Below, one piece after another: positions 9,617-20,660 of a stretch of 64,000 bases of DNA. The notes beneath the pieces were generated by a model that worked only from the letters and a program-made list of their open reading frames with translations, was not told the origin of the DNA and searched no databases. The position numbers were made by a program, and so were the translations under genes. The DNA comes from Glebionis coronaria (Eukaryota > Streptophyta > Magnoliopsida > Asterales > Asteraceae). The stretch lies in NCBI GenBank assembly GCA_025667525.1, contig CM046875.1, forward strand, positions 438,538,617 to 438,602,616, written 5' to 3'. How positions within the stretch are numbered: the first letter of the stretch is position 1; each line of letters starts with the position of its first letter.

Positions 9617-9640
9617 TTCAAGACGTTGAAATTCATTAAG

Positions 9641-9961
9641 TTATTCTTGCATGGCTTCAATCCAAGATGATTTTATCATGGCTTGTTGCCAATTTTTAGG
9701 TTCAGTATCGGAAAGAAATGCATCAAAGTAGCAATATAATGCATGTTCTTGGAGTTGGTAGCGTGTTAAGACTGGTTGATTGATGTCACCAATAATATTA
9801 CGGATTGGGTGATCCTTTGTCCATTTAATATTGTGATTTTCAATCCGTGGTGGTCGGGAGTGAACGATTGCAGGAGCTTCCTCTGAGGTAGACGCACCGT
9901 TAGGGTCTTCAGGTATTTGTGAACCAAAGAAAGGAAGCTCTTGTAAGTGAGAAAGTTCCAA
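9641..9961 (-). pseudogene. E1 pol linker and RT N-terminus
   Basis: Contains IKWTKDHPIRNIIGDINQPVLTR, YCYFDAFLSDTEPKNWQQAM and SSWIEAMQE. These form the conserved lead-in to Copia RT (trans-acting substitution of W..AM.E). Same frame as 8834-9616 with one stop between (after AMQE). Upstream, the linker is Ser/Pro/Glu-rich. Confidence 0.8.
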
Positions 9962-9970
9962 ATCGTGATC

Positions 9971-10285
9971 TTAGGGATCCTCTTCAACATCATTGGGAAC
10001 GAGTGGGGGTGATGATTCAGGTGTAGTTTGTGAATTGGTGGGGGATGGGACATCTCGTTCAACAGTAACAGTAGACGTCTCGGACTGATTTCCATTATCT
10101 TGAGCAACAACTTCGGGAAACAGAGCTACTGCTGCAGGTGCTGGAGAATCATTACTAGATGGATCAAAGAATTCATCAAACATAGGTTGAAATAACTCGT
10201 CCCACTCGGACCATGTAGGTGGTATAAATGATGGAGAAGTAGGATTGTTGGGAGTTAATCCGGAACTGATTGTACCGGTTCCCAT
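9971..10285 (-). pseudogene. E1 integrase-RT linker
   Basis: Low-complexity, Pro/Ser/Thr-rich linker with WSEWDELFQPMFDEFFDPSSND, a block that (from memory) follows integrase in Asteraceae Copia polyproteins. The frame runs up to the N1 insertion site at 10301. Removing N1 and one copy of the CGGGT duplication puts this frame back in line with the integrase frame ending at 17666. Confidence 0.75.
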
Positions 10286-10301
10286 CTCATGTAATGCGGG
10301 T

Positions 10302-12087
10302 TGATAGGTGTGTAAACACCCATCCTTTTTACCACTTAATTACAATAATAACCGGACCAAAACGTGTATTTTATATCTTTTATGTCGGAATTATGCGTGG
10401 TTTGTGTTTTTGTTGTGATTTAGGACGAAATTGTGAAAAGTGGAGAAAACACGGCATTTACGGGCTTTTATTGAAGAAAAAGATGAAAGATGAAGTCGAA
10501 AAGTCAAGATTGGAAAAAGAATGGAAGTCCAAGACCAATTCTGAAGATTTATCGAAGAAAAAGTCAAAAGACGGAAGTTTATCAAAAGCCGAAAAACTCA
10601 AGTCTAATTTATTGAAGAATTAAAAGACGAGTTCAAAGAAATCCCGAGCCAAATGTCATTAAAGTCCAAGATTAAAGAAGATTTAAAGGCTTAAGGACTA
10701 ATGGTGCAATTAACAAAGAGATTAAGAAGGAAGGGCCTAATGATGCAATTAAGAGAAAATGAAGGAAGGGAGGAAGCTTCCTAGTCCTCCCCTATATATA
10801 GATCATTAAGTTTATCATTTCATTTTGTTGGCTAGTTTGACAAACTATGCTCTTCCACTTTAATTTTTGCACATTTAAATTCATGTCATTTACTTTATTG
10901 CACCTTTGATTACCTTGTCTTGCACCTTTAATTTTCAAGTAAGTTTTAATTTTGTGTTCTTTAATCTTTTATCTTTAATTTTTTAATCATCTTGTTCATC
11001 TTCTCTTCTTGCTTATTGTCAATCTTTTTCTTAATCTATGTTTGTTTTGATTTCAAGTTTTCAATCTAAACCTTTTTCATCTTATTTTTATATAAAGTTT
11101 AAATCTTTTTAATTTTCGTGTCTTGTTTTTGTTGATTTCATACGTTTTATCTTTGATCTAGTGTTTTTATTTAGCTTATTGGTGTTTTACTTTGCTTATT
11201 GTCTTCCAAAAGTTTTTGAGCTTATTTTCGTATTTTTTGTGTTTTCCTAGTTTTTAGGAAATCTGATTCGATTTAGGAAATTTTTCATTAATTGCGAAAT
11301 CTTGTACTTTCTCCCCATTGCGAAATCTTCTTCCTGATTCGATTTAGGAACTTTTTCTGCTATTGCGAAATCTTGCCTTTTTCTGCTATTGCGAAATCTT
11401 CTTCCTGATTCGATTTAGGAACTTTTTCTGCTATTGCGAAATCTTGCCTTTTTCTGCTATTGCGAAATCTTCTTCCTGATTCGATTTAGGAACTTTTTCT
11501 GCTATTGCGAAATCTTGCCTTGTTCTGCTATTGCGAAATCTTCTTCCTGATTCGATTTAGGAACTTTTTCTTGCAATTGCGAAATCTTTGATTTCACAAT
11601 TGCGGAATTGTTCATTTCAATTGCGAAATCTTTTGTTTTTTTTACAATTGCGAATTTAGTTCTTTTAATTGTGAATTTAATTCAGTTTTTACAATTGCGA
11701 ATTTAATTAGTTTTTAGTCAAATTTTATTTTTAAACTTATTTTCCCGCCATTTTTAATTAACTTTATTTTAATTATGTCGTCTTATTTTTACGTCAATTT
11801 ATTTTTACTTGTTTTTCTTATTTAATTTTCGAATTTACTTTTCGTCAGATTTTAATTTCTCGTCATTTAATGAATTTACTTTTAACGTCTTTAATTTTAC
11901 ACCATTTATGTTTTAGTTAGTTTTAGCTTTACTTTAACGTCATTTATTTTAACGTCTTGCGATTTAATTTTAAAAACAACCAAAAAATATTTGTCTCACC
12001 AAAAACAATTGAGTCGCATTTTGAACCGGAAATCAATTCGTTAAGATACCGAGAAACGAACAATTGAACCGCAAAATTCTAACATTA
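10302..12087 (+). repeat. N1 5' LTR
   Basis: Starts TGATAGGTGTGTAAAC and ends AACATTA. TATA-like CTATATATAG near 10792-10801, preceded by a perfect 12-bp palindrome AGGAAGCTTCCT. The 3' part is rich in GCGAAATC and AATTGCGAATTT motifs and holds a 71-bp tandem repeat. A 76-residue Lys-rich frame at 10393-10623 is also open in the other LTR but lies upstream of the TATA. Confidence 0.88.
11329..11590 (+). repeat. 71-bp tandem repeat in N1 5' LTR, about four units
   Basis: Units start near 11329, 11400, 11471 and 11542 and contain TTCCTGATTCGATTTAGGAA plus two TGCGAAATCTT sites. The 3' LTR has one unit fewer (near 16868, 16939, 17010). Confidence 0.8.
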
Positions 12088-12090
12088 AAA

Positions 12091-12105
12091 TGGCGCCGCT
12101 GCCGG
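12091..12105 (+). promoter_or_regulatory. N1 primer-binding site (tRNA-Asp type)
   Basis: TGGCGCCGCTGCCGG lies three bases after the 5' LTR. Athila-like plant elements use a TGGCGCCGTTGCCGGGG-type site matching tRNA-Asp, and A1 in this window has the same site. Confidence 0.8.
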
Positions 12106-12330
12106 CTCTTTTCGTAAAGATTAACGGTTTTCTGTGAGAGACGCGTTGCTTTTGGGGATCCGTTCACTTGTGAACGTTATTTTTCGTATCAAAAATTTTC
12201 CAAAAACCCCAAAAACATTTGAAAAATCTTAAAAAGCATTTCTTTTTCACAAGTTTTGCACCAAAAATATTCCTCTTTATCCTCTATTATGTTTAATTCT
12301 TTTCTTTACCCCTCTTCTCTATAATTCTTC

Positions 12331-13491
12331 ATGGATTCGTCTTGCGGCCGGTGTGGGAGACCATGGCATGGTTTTCAAACATGTCAATGGTGTACTTGTG
12401 AGCGGTGTGGTTTTGATATCGACGATACACAATTTGGATTTTGTCCATTTTGCAATTCAACAAATTCATACTTCAACTCTTACAATACTTTCCCACCCTT
12501 TCCCGTCTATGACAATCCCTATCCTCAACATGCACCGGGTTTTTCTCCATACCCGGGTTGCTATATTTGTGGGGGCCCTCACGATGTTTCTTCTTGTGAT
12601 CCGTCGAAGATATTTGAGAAACCACCGTGCTATCATCCTAGTGCATTTAACTTTGAGCCCCCACGTCACACCGTCAATCATCAACCTTCTTTCGAACAAT
12701 TGAGTACCCAAGAACAATGGGCTACTCTTGTTACTCAATTTCAAAACCTCGAAGAAGCTTTCCATAAATACAACACAAAATGTCAAGCGGATCAGCAACG
12801 AGAGCAGGTATCTAACCTTAATGCTTATACTCCTCCTCTTGTGCCTCCATATTATTATGACAGTGATGACGATGAGAGTCCTAATTCTTGGACCGATGAG
12901 AATGCTATTCCTTCTCCCGACTTGCCGGAGCCCAAGGATTCAACCATCCTAAGGAATGAGGATATTAGTAAAATTCCTGCAAAGGAATCCGACGAATTCA
13001 ATACGTCTAGTGCTGATAACCTTGTCCCTATTCCAAGTGAATCTGAGTTGACATCCGACAGTGACGATGAGTATGATGCACTTTCTTCTGATGATGTTCC
13101 TTCCACCAACACTTTGGAAGAGGATTCTTTGGCTTTCTCCAATCCTCTTTTTGATCAAGACGATGATTTTACTTCTAGTGATGACGAGCCACTATCTGAT
13201 GAAGACGTTCCGAAGGAAACTTTCAAGATTTATTCGAACCCTTTATTTGATTTTGATGACGATTACATATCTAGTGAGGTGAATCATCTCATTGACGAAG
13301 GGATTAAGGACATTGATTGCTCTGATTCTCCTACTACTGATGAGCATGCTTTGTTAGCCATGCCCCCTTCTATCGCAGAGGTGGAAAGTTCTGACTCTAC
13401 TAGAAAGATACCGCATGTGGAAGGTAAATCTTATCTTACTTCTCATACTATCTTGCCCCTCCTCCTACTGAATGCACGCCCAAGCGGGTGA
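12331..13491 (+). pseudogene. N1 internal ORF, Cys-rich N-terminus and acidic body
   Basis: 386 residues from a good ATG. The first ~100 residues carry repeated Cys pairs (CGRCGRPWHGFQTC, CTCERCG, FGFCPFC, CYICGGPHDVSSC) that look like small zinc-binding ribbons. The rest is acidic and Ser/Asp-rich with the block YSNPLFDFDDDYISSEV, which I recall from Asteraceae Athila-like elements. No retroviral enzyme motif. Function unknown. A one-base frameshift near 13440-13455 ends it early; the frame at 13488-13805 continues it. Confidence 0.6.
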
Positions 13492-13805
13492 TGTATCAAT
13501 TTCCCTCTCCGGGAAATGAGGATGAGTGTTTTGACCCGAGAGGTGACAATGACCATTTTATGATTGATAACCTTACGGCTTTGCCAATTGGTCCTCATCC
13601 ATTGTTTTTGGAGGATGACAATGTGATTCCTATACCCACCCCACCTCCCGAGGATCAAGATTTCACATACTTCTCGTATGTTGAAAGAACCTTCCTACCA
13701 TTCAAGACTTATCCTCCTGCCTCTCCTTTGTTATATTCCTCCGGGAACGAGGACAAGGTCTTTGATCCCGGTATTACATTTGAGGCTTCCCCATGGACCA
13801 TTTAA
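13488..13805 (+). pseudogene. N1 internal ORF, C-terminal continuation
   Basis: 105 residues in the neighbouring frame: FPSPGNEDECFDP, YFSYVERTFLPFKTYPPAS, and SSGNEDKVFDPGI near the end. The GNED..FDPGI block also ends the coding region of A1 (near 54110), linking the two Athila-like elements. The stop at 13803-13805 is followed at once by the conserved hairpins described for 13806-14205. Confidence 0.6.
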
Positions 13806-15838
13806 TTCGGGGACGAGTCAGGCTCGTGACTCGGATAACAAAAACAAGCGCTTTTTGGGAGGCAACCCAATTATCTATCTATCTTTTTCTTTGTTTTTAC
13901 CTTAAGTGTAGGGGGAGACCCGTTGGTTTGCTATTTCCTCTCCTCTCTTAATCAGGGATTCGAGCTTCAATGATCCACTCTTGATGATTCTTGACGACCC
14001 ATGATTTTGTGTTCACTTTTTCCCGGTTCTATCCTAAACTCTTTTCGATTCACTATTTTATATTTTCTTCAATATTAAAATAGGAATCTCGTTAGTTGTC
14101 TTTTCCTTAGAGAGATTTAAACAACGTGCACAATGTCTTAAGTGTGGGATTTTACTCCCACATGCTTAAACATTGAGGACAATGTTTATATTAAGTGTAG
14201 GGGGACTTCTATCGAAGTTAAGTGGCCTTTTCCAAGTATTTGTCCTCATTTTAACCGGAAAATCTATTTTTCGACATTTTTCAAAATTTTTGATCGATTT
14301 TGGCCTATTAGTTTTTACTTTTGTATAGTTATTTTCTTTCTTTACTAGAATAAATTTTAATAAAGTGGTTTTAATTTTCAAACGTTGTGAATCTTTTGAC
14401 TCAACCCGAGTTTAGTTATCTAAGTTTACTCTAGCTAGTATCCTTAACATGTTAAAGTCAAGTTTTGCTAGGCTTTTATATAGGGAGCTATAAAACGCGA
14501 AAGTCTTAACTCTCACGGGTTAAGAACAAGAACTTTTCGCAAGTTCCTATAATTGATCCTAGAGAGTTGTTTATCAAGGGAACTTTAAAATGCGATTTCT
14601 AAACTTGAAAAAGTCTAAGAGTTTGCAAGATCCTATAGATGACTCGAAAACCCAAAACTTTGATTTAATAGGCTAAGCATCCACGAGTCTCATTCCTTGA
14701 GATTTTAAACTGTGGAGAACGAGAGATGATAGAGTCAGTTATAAGTTTGGTATTCTTTCGTGAATTTATGTGAGTTAATCATAAGCCTATTCTCCCATCG
14801 CTTGCTAATAAATTTATCTGCAATAAATAAGGCTGTACGATTTGAAAAGTTACTTAGCTTCTAGCCCAAGATCGTTTAAAAGTTGCTCGGTATGGATTAA
14901 AGTTCATAGCCAAGGCATAACTTATTGAAGCGGGATGCGAAGATTGGCGAGTCCGAAAAGGCCCTAACAAGGCATGAGGGTTACATTTTGTTGCTAAAGA
15001 TCCAAAGTGATGTGAAGAATCATTTATCAAAGATCAATATGAAGGATCGAGACACATGACGAAAAACAAATACTCCCCAAAAGATCATGGAGAAGTCTAT
15101 CCAAAAGGCCCTAACAAGGTATGAGGATAAATAGATCCAAGTCCAAAAAGGAGGCGGATCGTTGTATATCAAAGTCCAAAATAAAGATTGGAGAAAAATG
15201 AAGAAGTCGTGGTCCAAGTATGAAGAATCTCTCAAAACTTCAAGTGAATAAATTCCTATTATGAAGAGAAGACCATTATTTCATGAACGTCTCTCAAGAT
15301 TTGAAGTATGGAGTCGCTGCCAAATATCGGTCCGAGAAAGGTCTCAAATCGCGAAGCGAGTTATGCCAAGATATGAACTTTATGAGGTCCCGAGAAGCAG
15401 TTTTAAAAGATTTTGTCCTTTAGCTAACTATTGATTAAATCGTCCCACTTTATTTTCAGCCTAAATAACTATCGAAATAAGTCAACAATGCATCCTCGTG
15501 ATCATTCAAGACAACAATAAAATATAATATATACCCCTAGAAATAAGGGAGTCTAAGTGAATAATTGGCCCACATGGGTTCGTGTTAGTTTGCTAACTTA
15601 TAATAACAATGATCTCGTTTTTAAGCTTGGTTTGGAGAAAGTGAAAACTTGAGGATGATGATCATTCACAACATTTCCAAAACCCAAGGTATGCTTTTTG
15701 ATTTCTTTACTTTTAATGTTTATAATTTTCTATCTCTTTAATAAAGGCCAACGTGGATTGATTATGATGAAAAATGTAAACGTGCTTTGTAACTAATGCA
15801 TTGCATGAGGACATTGCAATGGTCAAGTGTAGGGGATT
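13806..15838 (+). other. N1 3' non-coding region with conserved hairpins
   Basis: Two kilobases without a gene. It holds CGAGTC/GACTCG (13814-13833), TGGGAGGCAACCCA (13856-13869), the perfect stem ACATTG/CAATGT (14170-14185) and several copies of the purine tract AAGTGTAGGGGGA (near 13906 and 14193). The last one, ending 15838, is the actual polypurine tract. Similar hairpins occur at matching places in A1. Confidence 0.65.
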
Positions 15839-17660
15839 TGATAGGTGTGTAAACACCCATCCTTTTTACCACTTAATTACAAAAAATAACCGGACCAAAA
15901 CATGTATTTTATGTCTTTTATGTTGGAATTATGCGTGGTTTGTGTTTTTGTTGTGATTTAGGACGAAATTTTGAAAAGTGGAGAAAACACGGCATTTACG
16001 GGCTTTTATTGGAGAAAAAGATGAAAGATGAAGTCGAAAAGTCAAGAGTGGAAAAGGAATGGAAGTCGAAGACCAATTCTGAAGATTTATCGAAGAAAAA
16101 GTCAAAAGACGGAAGTTTATCAAAAGCCGAAAAACTCAAGTCTAATTTATTGAAGAATTAAAAGACGAGTTCAAAGAAATCCCGAGCCAAAAGTCATTAA
16201 AGTCCAAGATTAAAGAAGATTTAAAGGCTTAAGGACTAATGGTGCAATTAACAAAGAGATTAAGAAGGAAGGGCCTAATGATGCAATTAAGAGAAAATGA
16301 AGGAAGGGAGGAAGCTTCCTAATCCTCCCCTATATAGATCATTAAGTTTATCATTTCATTTTGTTGGCTAGTTTGACAAACTATGCTCTTCCACTTTAAT
16401 TTTTGCACATTTAAATTCATGTCATTTACTTTATTGCACCTTTAATTACCTTGTCTTGCACCTTTAATTTTCAAGTAAGTTTTAATTTTGTGTTCTTTAA
16501 TCTTTTATCTTTAAGTTTTTAATCATCTTGTTCATCTTCTCTTCTTGCTTATTGTCAATCTTTTTCTTAATCTATGTTTGTTTTGATTTCAAGTTTTCAA
16601 TCTAAACCTTTTTCATCTTATTTTTATATAAAGTTTAAGTCTTTTTAATTTTCGTGTCTTGTTTTTGTTGATTTCATACGTTTTATCTTTGATCTAGTGT
16701 TTTTATTTAGCTTATTGGTGTTTTACTTTGCTTATTGTCTTCCAAAAGTTAAGATTTTTGAGCTTATTTTCGTACTTTTTGTGTTTTCCTAGTTTTTAGG
16801 AAATCTGATTCGATTTAGGAACTTTTTCATTAATTGCGAAATCTTGTACTTTCTCCCCATTGCGAAATCTTCTTCCTGATTCGATTTAGGAACTTTTTCT
16901 GCTATTGCGAAATCTTGCCTTTTTCTGCTATTGCGAAATCTTCTTCCTGATTCGATTTAGGAACTTTTTCTGCTATTGCGAAATCTTGCCTTTTTCTTCT
17001 ATTGCGAAATCTTCTTCCTGATTCGATTTACGAACTTTTTCTAGCAATTGCGAAATCTTTGATTTCACAATTGCGGAATTGTTCATTTCAATTACGAAAT
17101 CTTTTGTTTTTTTTACAATTGCGAATTTAGTTCTTTTAATTGCGAATTTAATTCAGTTTTTACAATTGCGAATTGTGAAATGCGTAGAGATCGGAAAGAA
17201 CACCAACGGCGAAAGCACTCTGCTGGGCCGACACTGACACTGAGAGACGAAAGCTAGGGGAGCGAATGGGATTAGATTAGTTTGTAGTCAAATTTTATTT
17301 TTAAACTTATTTTCCCGCCATTTTTAATTAACTTTATTTTAATTGTTTCGTCTTATTTTTACGTCAATTTATTTTTACTTGTTTTGTCTTATTTAATTTT
17401 CGACTTTACTTTTCGTCAAATTTTAATTTCTCGTCATTTAATTAATTTACTTTTAACGTCTTTAATTTTACACCATTTATGTTTTAGTTAGTTTTAGCTT
17501 TACTTTAACGTCATTTATTTTAACGTCTTGCGATTTAATTTTAAAAACAACCAAAAAATATTTGTCTCACCAAAAACAATTGAGTCGCATTTTGAACCGG
17601 AAATCAATTCGTTAAGATACCGAGAAACGAACAATTGAACCTAGCAAAATTCTAACATTA
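15839..17660 (+). repeat. N1 3' LTR
   Basis: Same ends as the 5' LTR and closely similar throughout, with scattered substitutions, one tandem unit fewer and a plastid rDNA insertion at 17175-17276. The TATA region is at about 16328-16337. The right end AACATTA is followed by the CGGGT duplication and E1 integrase sequence. Confidence 0.88.
17175..17276 (+). rRNA. plastid 16S rRNA gene fragment inserted in the N1 3' LTR (not functional)
   Basis: The stretch beginning GTGAAATGCGTAGAGATCGG and ending GGGAGCGAATGGGATTAGA matches, from memory, the chloroplast 16S rRNA region before the 790 loop. It is absent from the 5' LTR, where AATTGCGAATT runs on directly. It replaces about three bases of LTR. 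Only about 102 nt of a 1.5-kb gene is present, so it is a nuclear plastid-DNA insertion or a sequencing/assembly chimera, not an rRNA gene. Confidence 0.9.
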
Positions 17661-18969
17661 CGGGTTCAGAGCTGTGTTGCTCAGAAGCCATCGCTGTCAG
17701 CTCATCAAAATCGGCATCCAAAGTTTCTACTATCTTGCCAAGACGTCGGTTATAAATTCGGTAAGCTTTCTTTGCAGGAGAGTAAACAATGAAAATTCCA
17801 ATATGAGCCTTCAGTTGAAGTTTGCCCAAGTTCTCACTATTTGTATTTGGATAACACAGTGCACCAAACACATGAAGAAATGAAATATCGGGTTTGTGTC
17901 CATGAAGTAGCTCATATGGATTTTTACCATGGCGTTTACGAATGATAGAGCGGTTTTGGGTATAACATGCGGTTGCCACTACTTCAGCCCATAAGAATAA
18001 AGGAGCATTCGCATAAATCAACATAGTCCTAGCAGCTTCCATAAGTGTACGATTACGTCTTTCCATGACACCGTTTTGTTGTGGAGTGCGGGCAACAGAA
18101 GTTTCATGTGAAATACCTACCTTTTCATAATAGTCTCGTAGAGTTTGATTAACGAACTCAGTTCCATTATCGGTGCGAATGCGGCGAACAGTAGAATGAA
18201 GACGTACTTGGATCATCTTTAAGAAAGTAATAATATACTGTGGTGCTTGATCCTTAGATGCTAAAAATTTTACCCATGTAAACCTTGAGTAATCATCCAC
18301 CATGATGAGGATGTATTTTCTACCACTCACACTAGCCGTACGCATTGGCCCGCAAAAATCCATGTGCAAAAGATACAGTGGTTCTTGGTTGGTGTCTTCA
18401 TCTTTAGGTTTGTATGATTTCTTGGTGCTTTTCCCCAAAGAACACGCGGAACATAGATGATCCTTGTCGAACTTAAGTTTTGGAAGACCACGAACAAGTT
18501 CGTTTTTAGCCAAATGGTTTATGGCATCAAAGTTAAGATGAGATAACCGGCGATGCCACAACCATGACTTGGTCTTGGATGCTTTGGAGAGAAGGCATAC
18601 AGGAGAGGCAGCCATCATGTTTTGAATGGACAGAGTGTAGAGATTATCCCCTCGAGAACCCTTTAACAAATCATTTCCTGCAAGATCGCGAATAAAGCAA
18701 GTATGTTGTCGAAAAGCCACCTCAAGGTTTGAATCGCAAAATTGTCCCACTGAAAATAGATTGTGACCAAGTCCCTCCATATAATAAACCCTTGAAATCG
18801 TAACATTCCCAATTTGGTATTCACCATAACCCATGATCTTCGAAATATGGTCGTTGCCGAATTTAACCGTTCCTAGAAACTTGCTGACGAAATTTCTAAG
18901 CATCGAGCGATCTCCGATCATATGCTTTGAGCATCCAGAGTCCAAGTACCAGAGGATGATTTGGACCAC
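17641..18969 (-). pseudogene. E1 protease end and integrase
   Basis: Residues 10-12 are the protease DSG in LDSGCSKHMIG. After GYGEYQIGNVTISRVYYMEGLGHNLFSVG (protease tail) comes integrase: zinc domain WHRRLSHLNF...CSACSLGK, then catalytic Asp in VDDYSRFTW, Asp in RTDNGTEF and Glu in PQQNGVMERRN. The DDE triad looks intact. Integrase inserts the cDNA into the genome. The last residues (after SSEPV, 17666) are N1 LTR sequence, not pol. A frameshift separates it from gag. Confidence 0.9.
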
Positions 18970-19427
18970 CTGAAAATATCACCAGACAAGGACGATGTAT
19001 TGGAATATAGTAGTTCCTCTGTGTTAGCAGGTACATATATAATTATCTTAGATTTTTTAATCGAAGAATTCTTAGGCTTCCAAACTTGCTTCCTAAATGC
19101 CAGCTTAGATTCTAGTTGTCTAAGATCCTGAGGTACTTCTTCACTAGTAGGCACAATAGTGGGGGCAGACCTAGTTAAAGGGCGCTTTTTCAATTTCTTA
19201 GTGCTAGTGTTCCTATTTAAAGGACGCTGAGACCTAACTTCCGTGGATGTGATCCTAGTTAAAGGGCACTTAGTTCCATTAGCAATGAAGGTCCTACCAG
19301 TGGGTTTCCATTGCCAACCAACTTGGGTGAATTTCTTCCCCATTGGAATCCATTCAAGATTGTTCCTAATATCATACATTTTATTCACGTGATCAACAAG
19401 ACATAAATCATGACGCTGAGAAAACAT
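18918..19427 (-). pseudogene. E1 gag-protease spacer
   Basis: Contains MGKKFTQVGWQWKPTGRTFIANGTKCPLTRITSTEV and more basic Ser/Thr-rich sequence. The KPTGR.F...G..CPLTR block precedes the protease in Asteraceae Copia polyproteins (from memory). It overlaps the protease frame at 18918-18969 in a different frame, marking a frameshift. Confidence 0.7.
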
Positions 19428-19496
19428 GCATTCATTACAATTCCAACATCACAAATTCGAATTCACGTTTTGCTTAGGCTTCTGCACAGAAGGAGA

Positions 19497-20636
19497 TCAT
19501 TTTTTCTTAGATACATGATTCTTTTTATTTGAAACTGAAATAACATTCCTAGGGTGAACTTCTACTTTCTTCTTAGCAGTCCTACTAGTGGAAGGCTTGA
19601 TCCTATCTTTCTTGTCTTGAGATCCTTTAGCCTTAGTAGACATAATTACTCCTGTAGAAGCCATGGGAACATTAGTGACAGATTTTGATTTAGCCTTGAT
19701 GGGTGTGTTTAAAATAGGCTTAGATCCTGGATTCTTATTAAATGGAGTAATGGCAATGGTGGTGGTTTGTTGTTTAGGTGGTGTAGAACCCGGTTGTCCT
19801 ATGTACTTCAAGTGCTCTAAGCATTGTTGTACCCTCTCAATGTAAGCATGAGCAGAGTAATAGTGACTATTCATAGGATCAATTTCATAGTAATCATCTA
19901 CCACATCCTAGCAAGCTTCGCGTGCTTAACTGCATCTTCCATATACCACTGATATGATAGTGAGTTGTTCTTATTTTACGGGTTCTTATTGATCACCACC
20001 TTGTTGGTTTTTGGAGCACTAGAGGTCGGGGCAGAGATTGTAACTGAATTATCAACAACTTCTTGTCCTTTGAGTTGAAGTGTCTCCTTTAATTCAGCCA
20101 AAACCATGTTTTTGTCGATGAGTTGAATATTTAAGTCAGAGATTTCCTCGCACTTGGTCAACAAGTGACTTTTGCTCTGCCGCGTTAAAAGCCAAGCGTT
20201 CTTCTAACGAACCATAAGTATCTGAGAAACCCTGCTTTACTTTATCAAGCTCCCCTATCATAGAAGTAATTCTATCTTCTAGGGCATGATTCTTAATCTC
20301 TACAGCCTCTAGTTCCAATTTCCCTGCTACTGATTCTCTCTTAAGTCTCATAATTTCTTCCTCTAATGCCTGAACTACCTGAATCATCTTGTCACTTGTC
20401 TCAACGGAGTTTTCACAATCATTTATTTTTGAAAGAGTTTCATTTTTAGATTGATTTTCAATTTCAAGAGATATATAATGTTGTTGAAGCTCATTAAAAC
20501 GTTTTGAAAGTATGTTATAAGAATCTTGAAGCTTTAAAAATTCAGCGTTAGATTCATGACAAGAATGATTATCTACATTAATCACAGGCTCAACAATATT
20601 CAAAGATATATCATGCACATCATCACATTTATTCAC
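19497..20636 (-). pseudogene. E1 Gag C-terminal coiled-coil region
   Basis: Several linked open pieces (19497-19904, 19976-20164, 20136-20636) in mostly one frame. Heptad-rich helices include SKRFNELQQHYISLEIENQ, ALEEEIMRLKRESVAG and LIDKNMVLAELKETLQLKG, followed by a Lys/Ser-rich basic tail. Long coiled coils after the zinc knuckle are usual for SIRE-like Copia Gag and probably support particle assembly. Confidence 0.7.
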
Positions 20637-20660
20637 AGTAGATGAAATCTCATGAGCATA

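Larger units (their letters stand above)
10297..17665 (+). mobile_element. N1: nested non-autonomous Athila-like LTR element with CGGGT TSD
   Basis: Two long LTRs (10302-12087 and 15839-17660) bound a 3.75-kb internal region. The flanks are CGGGT at 10297-10301 and 17661-17665. A tRNA-Asp-type primer site and a polypurine tract (AAGTGTAGGGGATT, ends 15838) sit inside the LTRs as expected. The internal region has one Gag-region-type ORF but no protease, RT or integrase. It therefore needs proteins from a relative. It is inserted in E1 pol, so it is younger than E1. Confidence 0.9.

Noticed and set aside
10393..10623. A 76-residue Lys-rich ORF, also open in the other N1 LTR at 15931-16161
   Set aside because: It lies upstream of the LTR TATA box, and the two copies are alike only because the LTRs are duplicates. 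No known family.
17175..17276. A functional 16S rRNA gene
   Set aside because: Only about 102 of roughly 1,500 nt is present, embedded in an LTR, and it is of plastid type.
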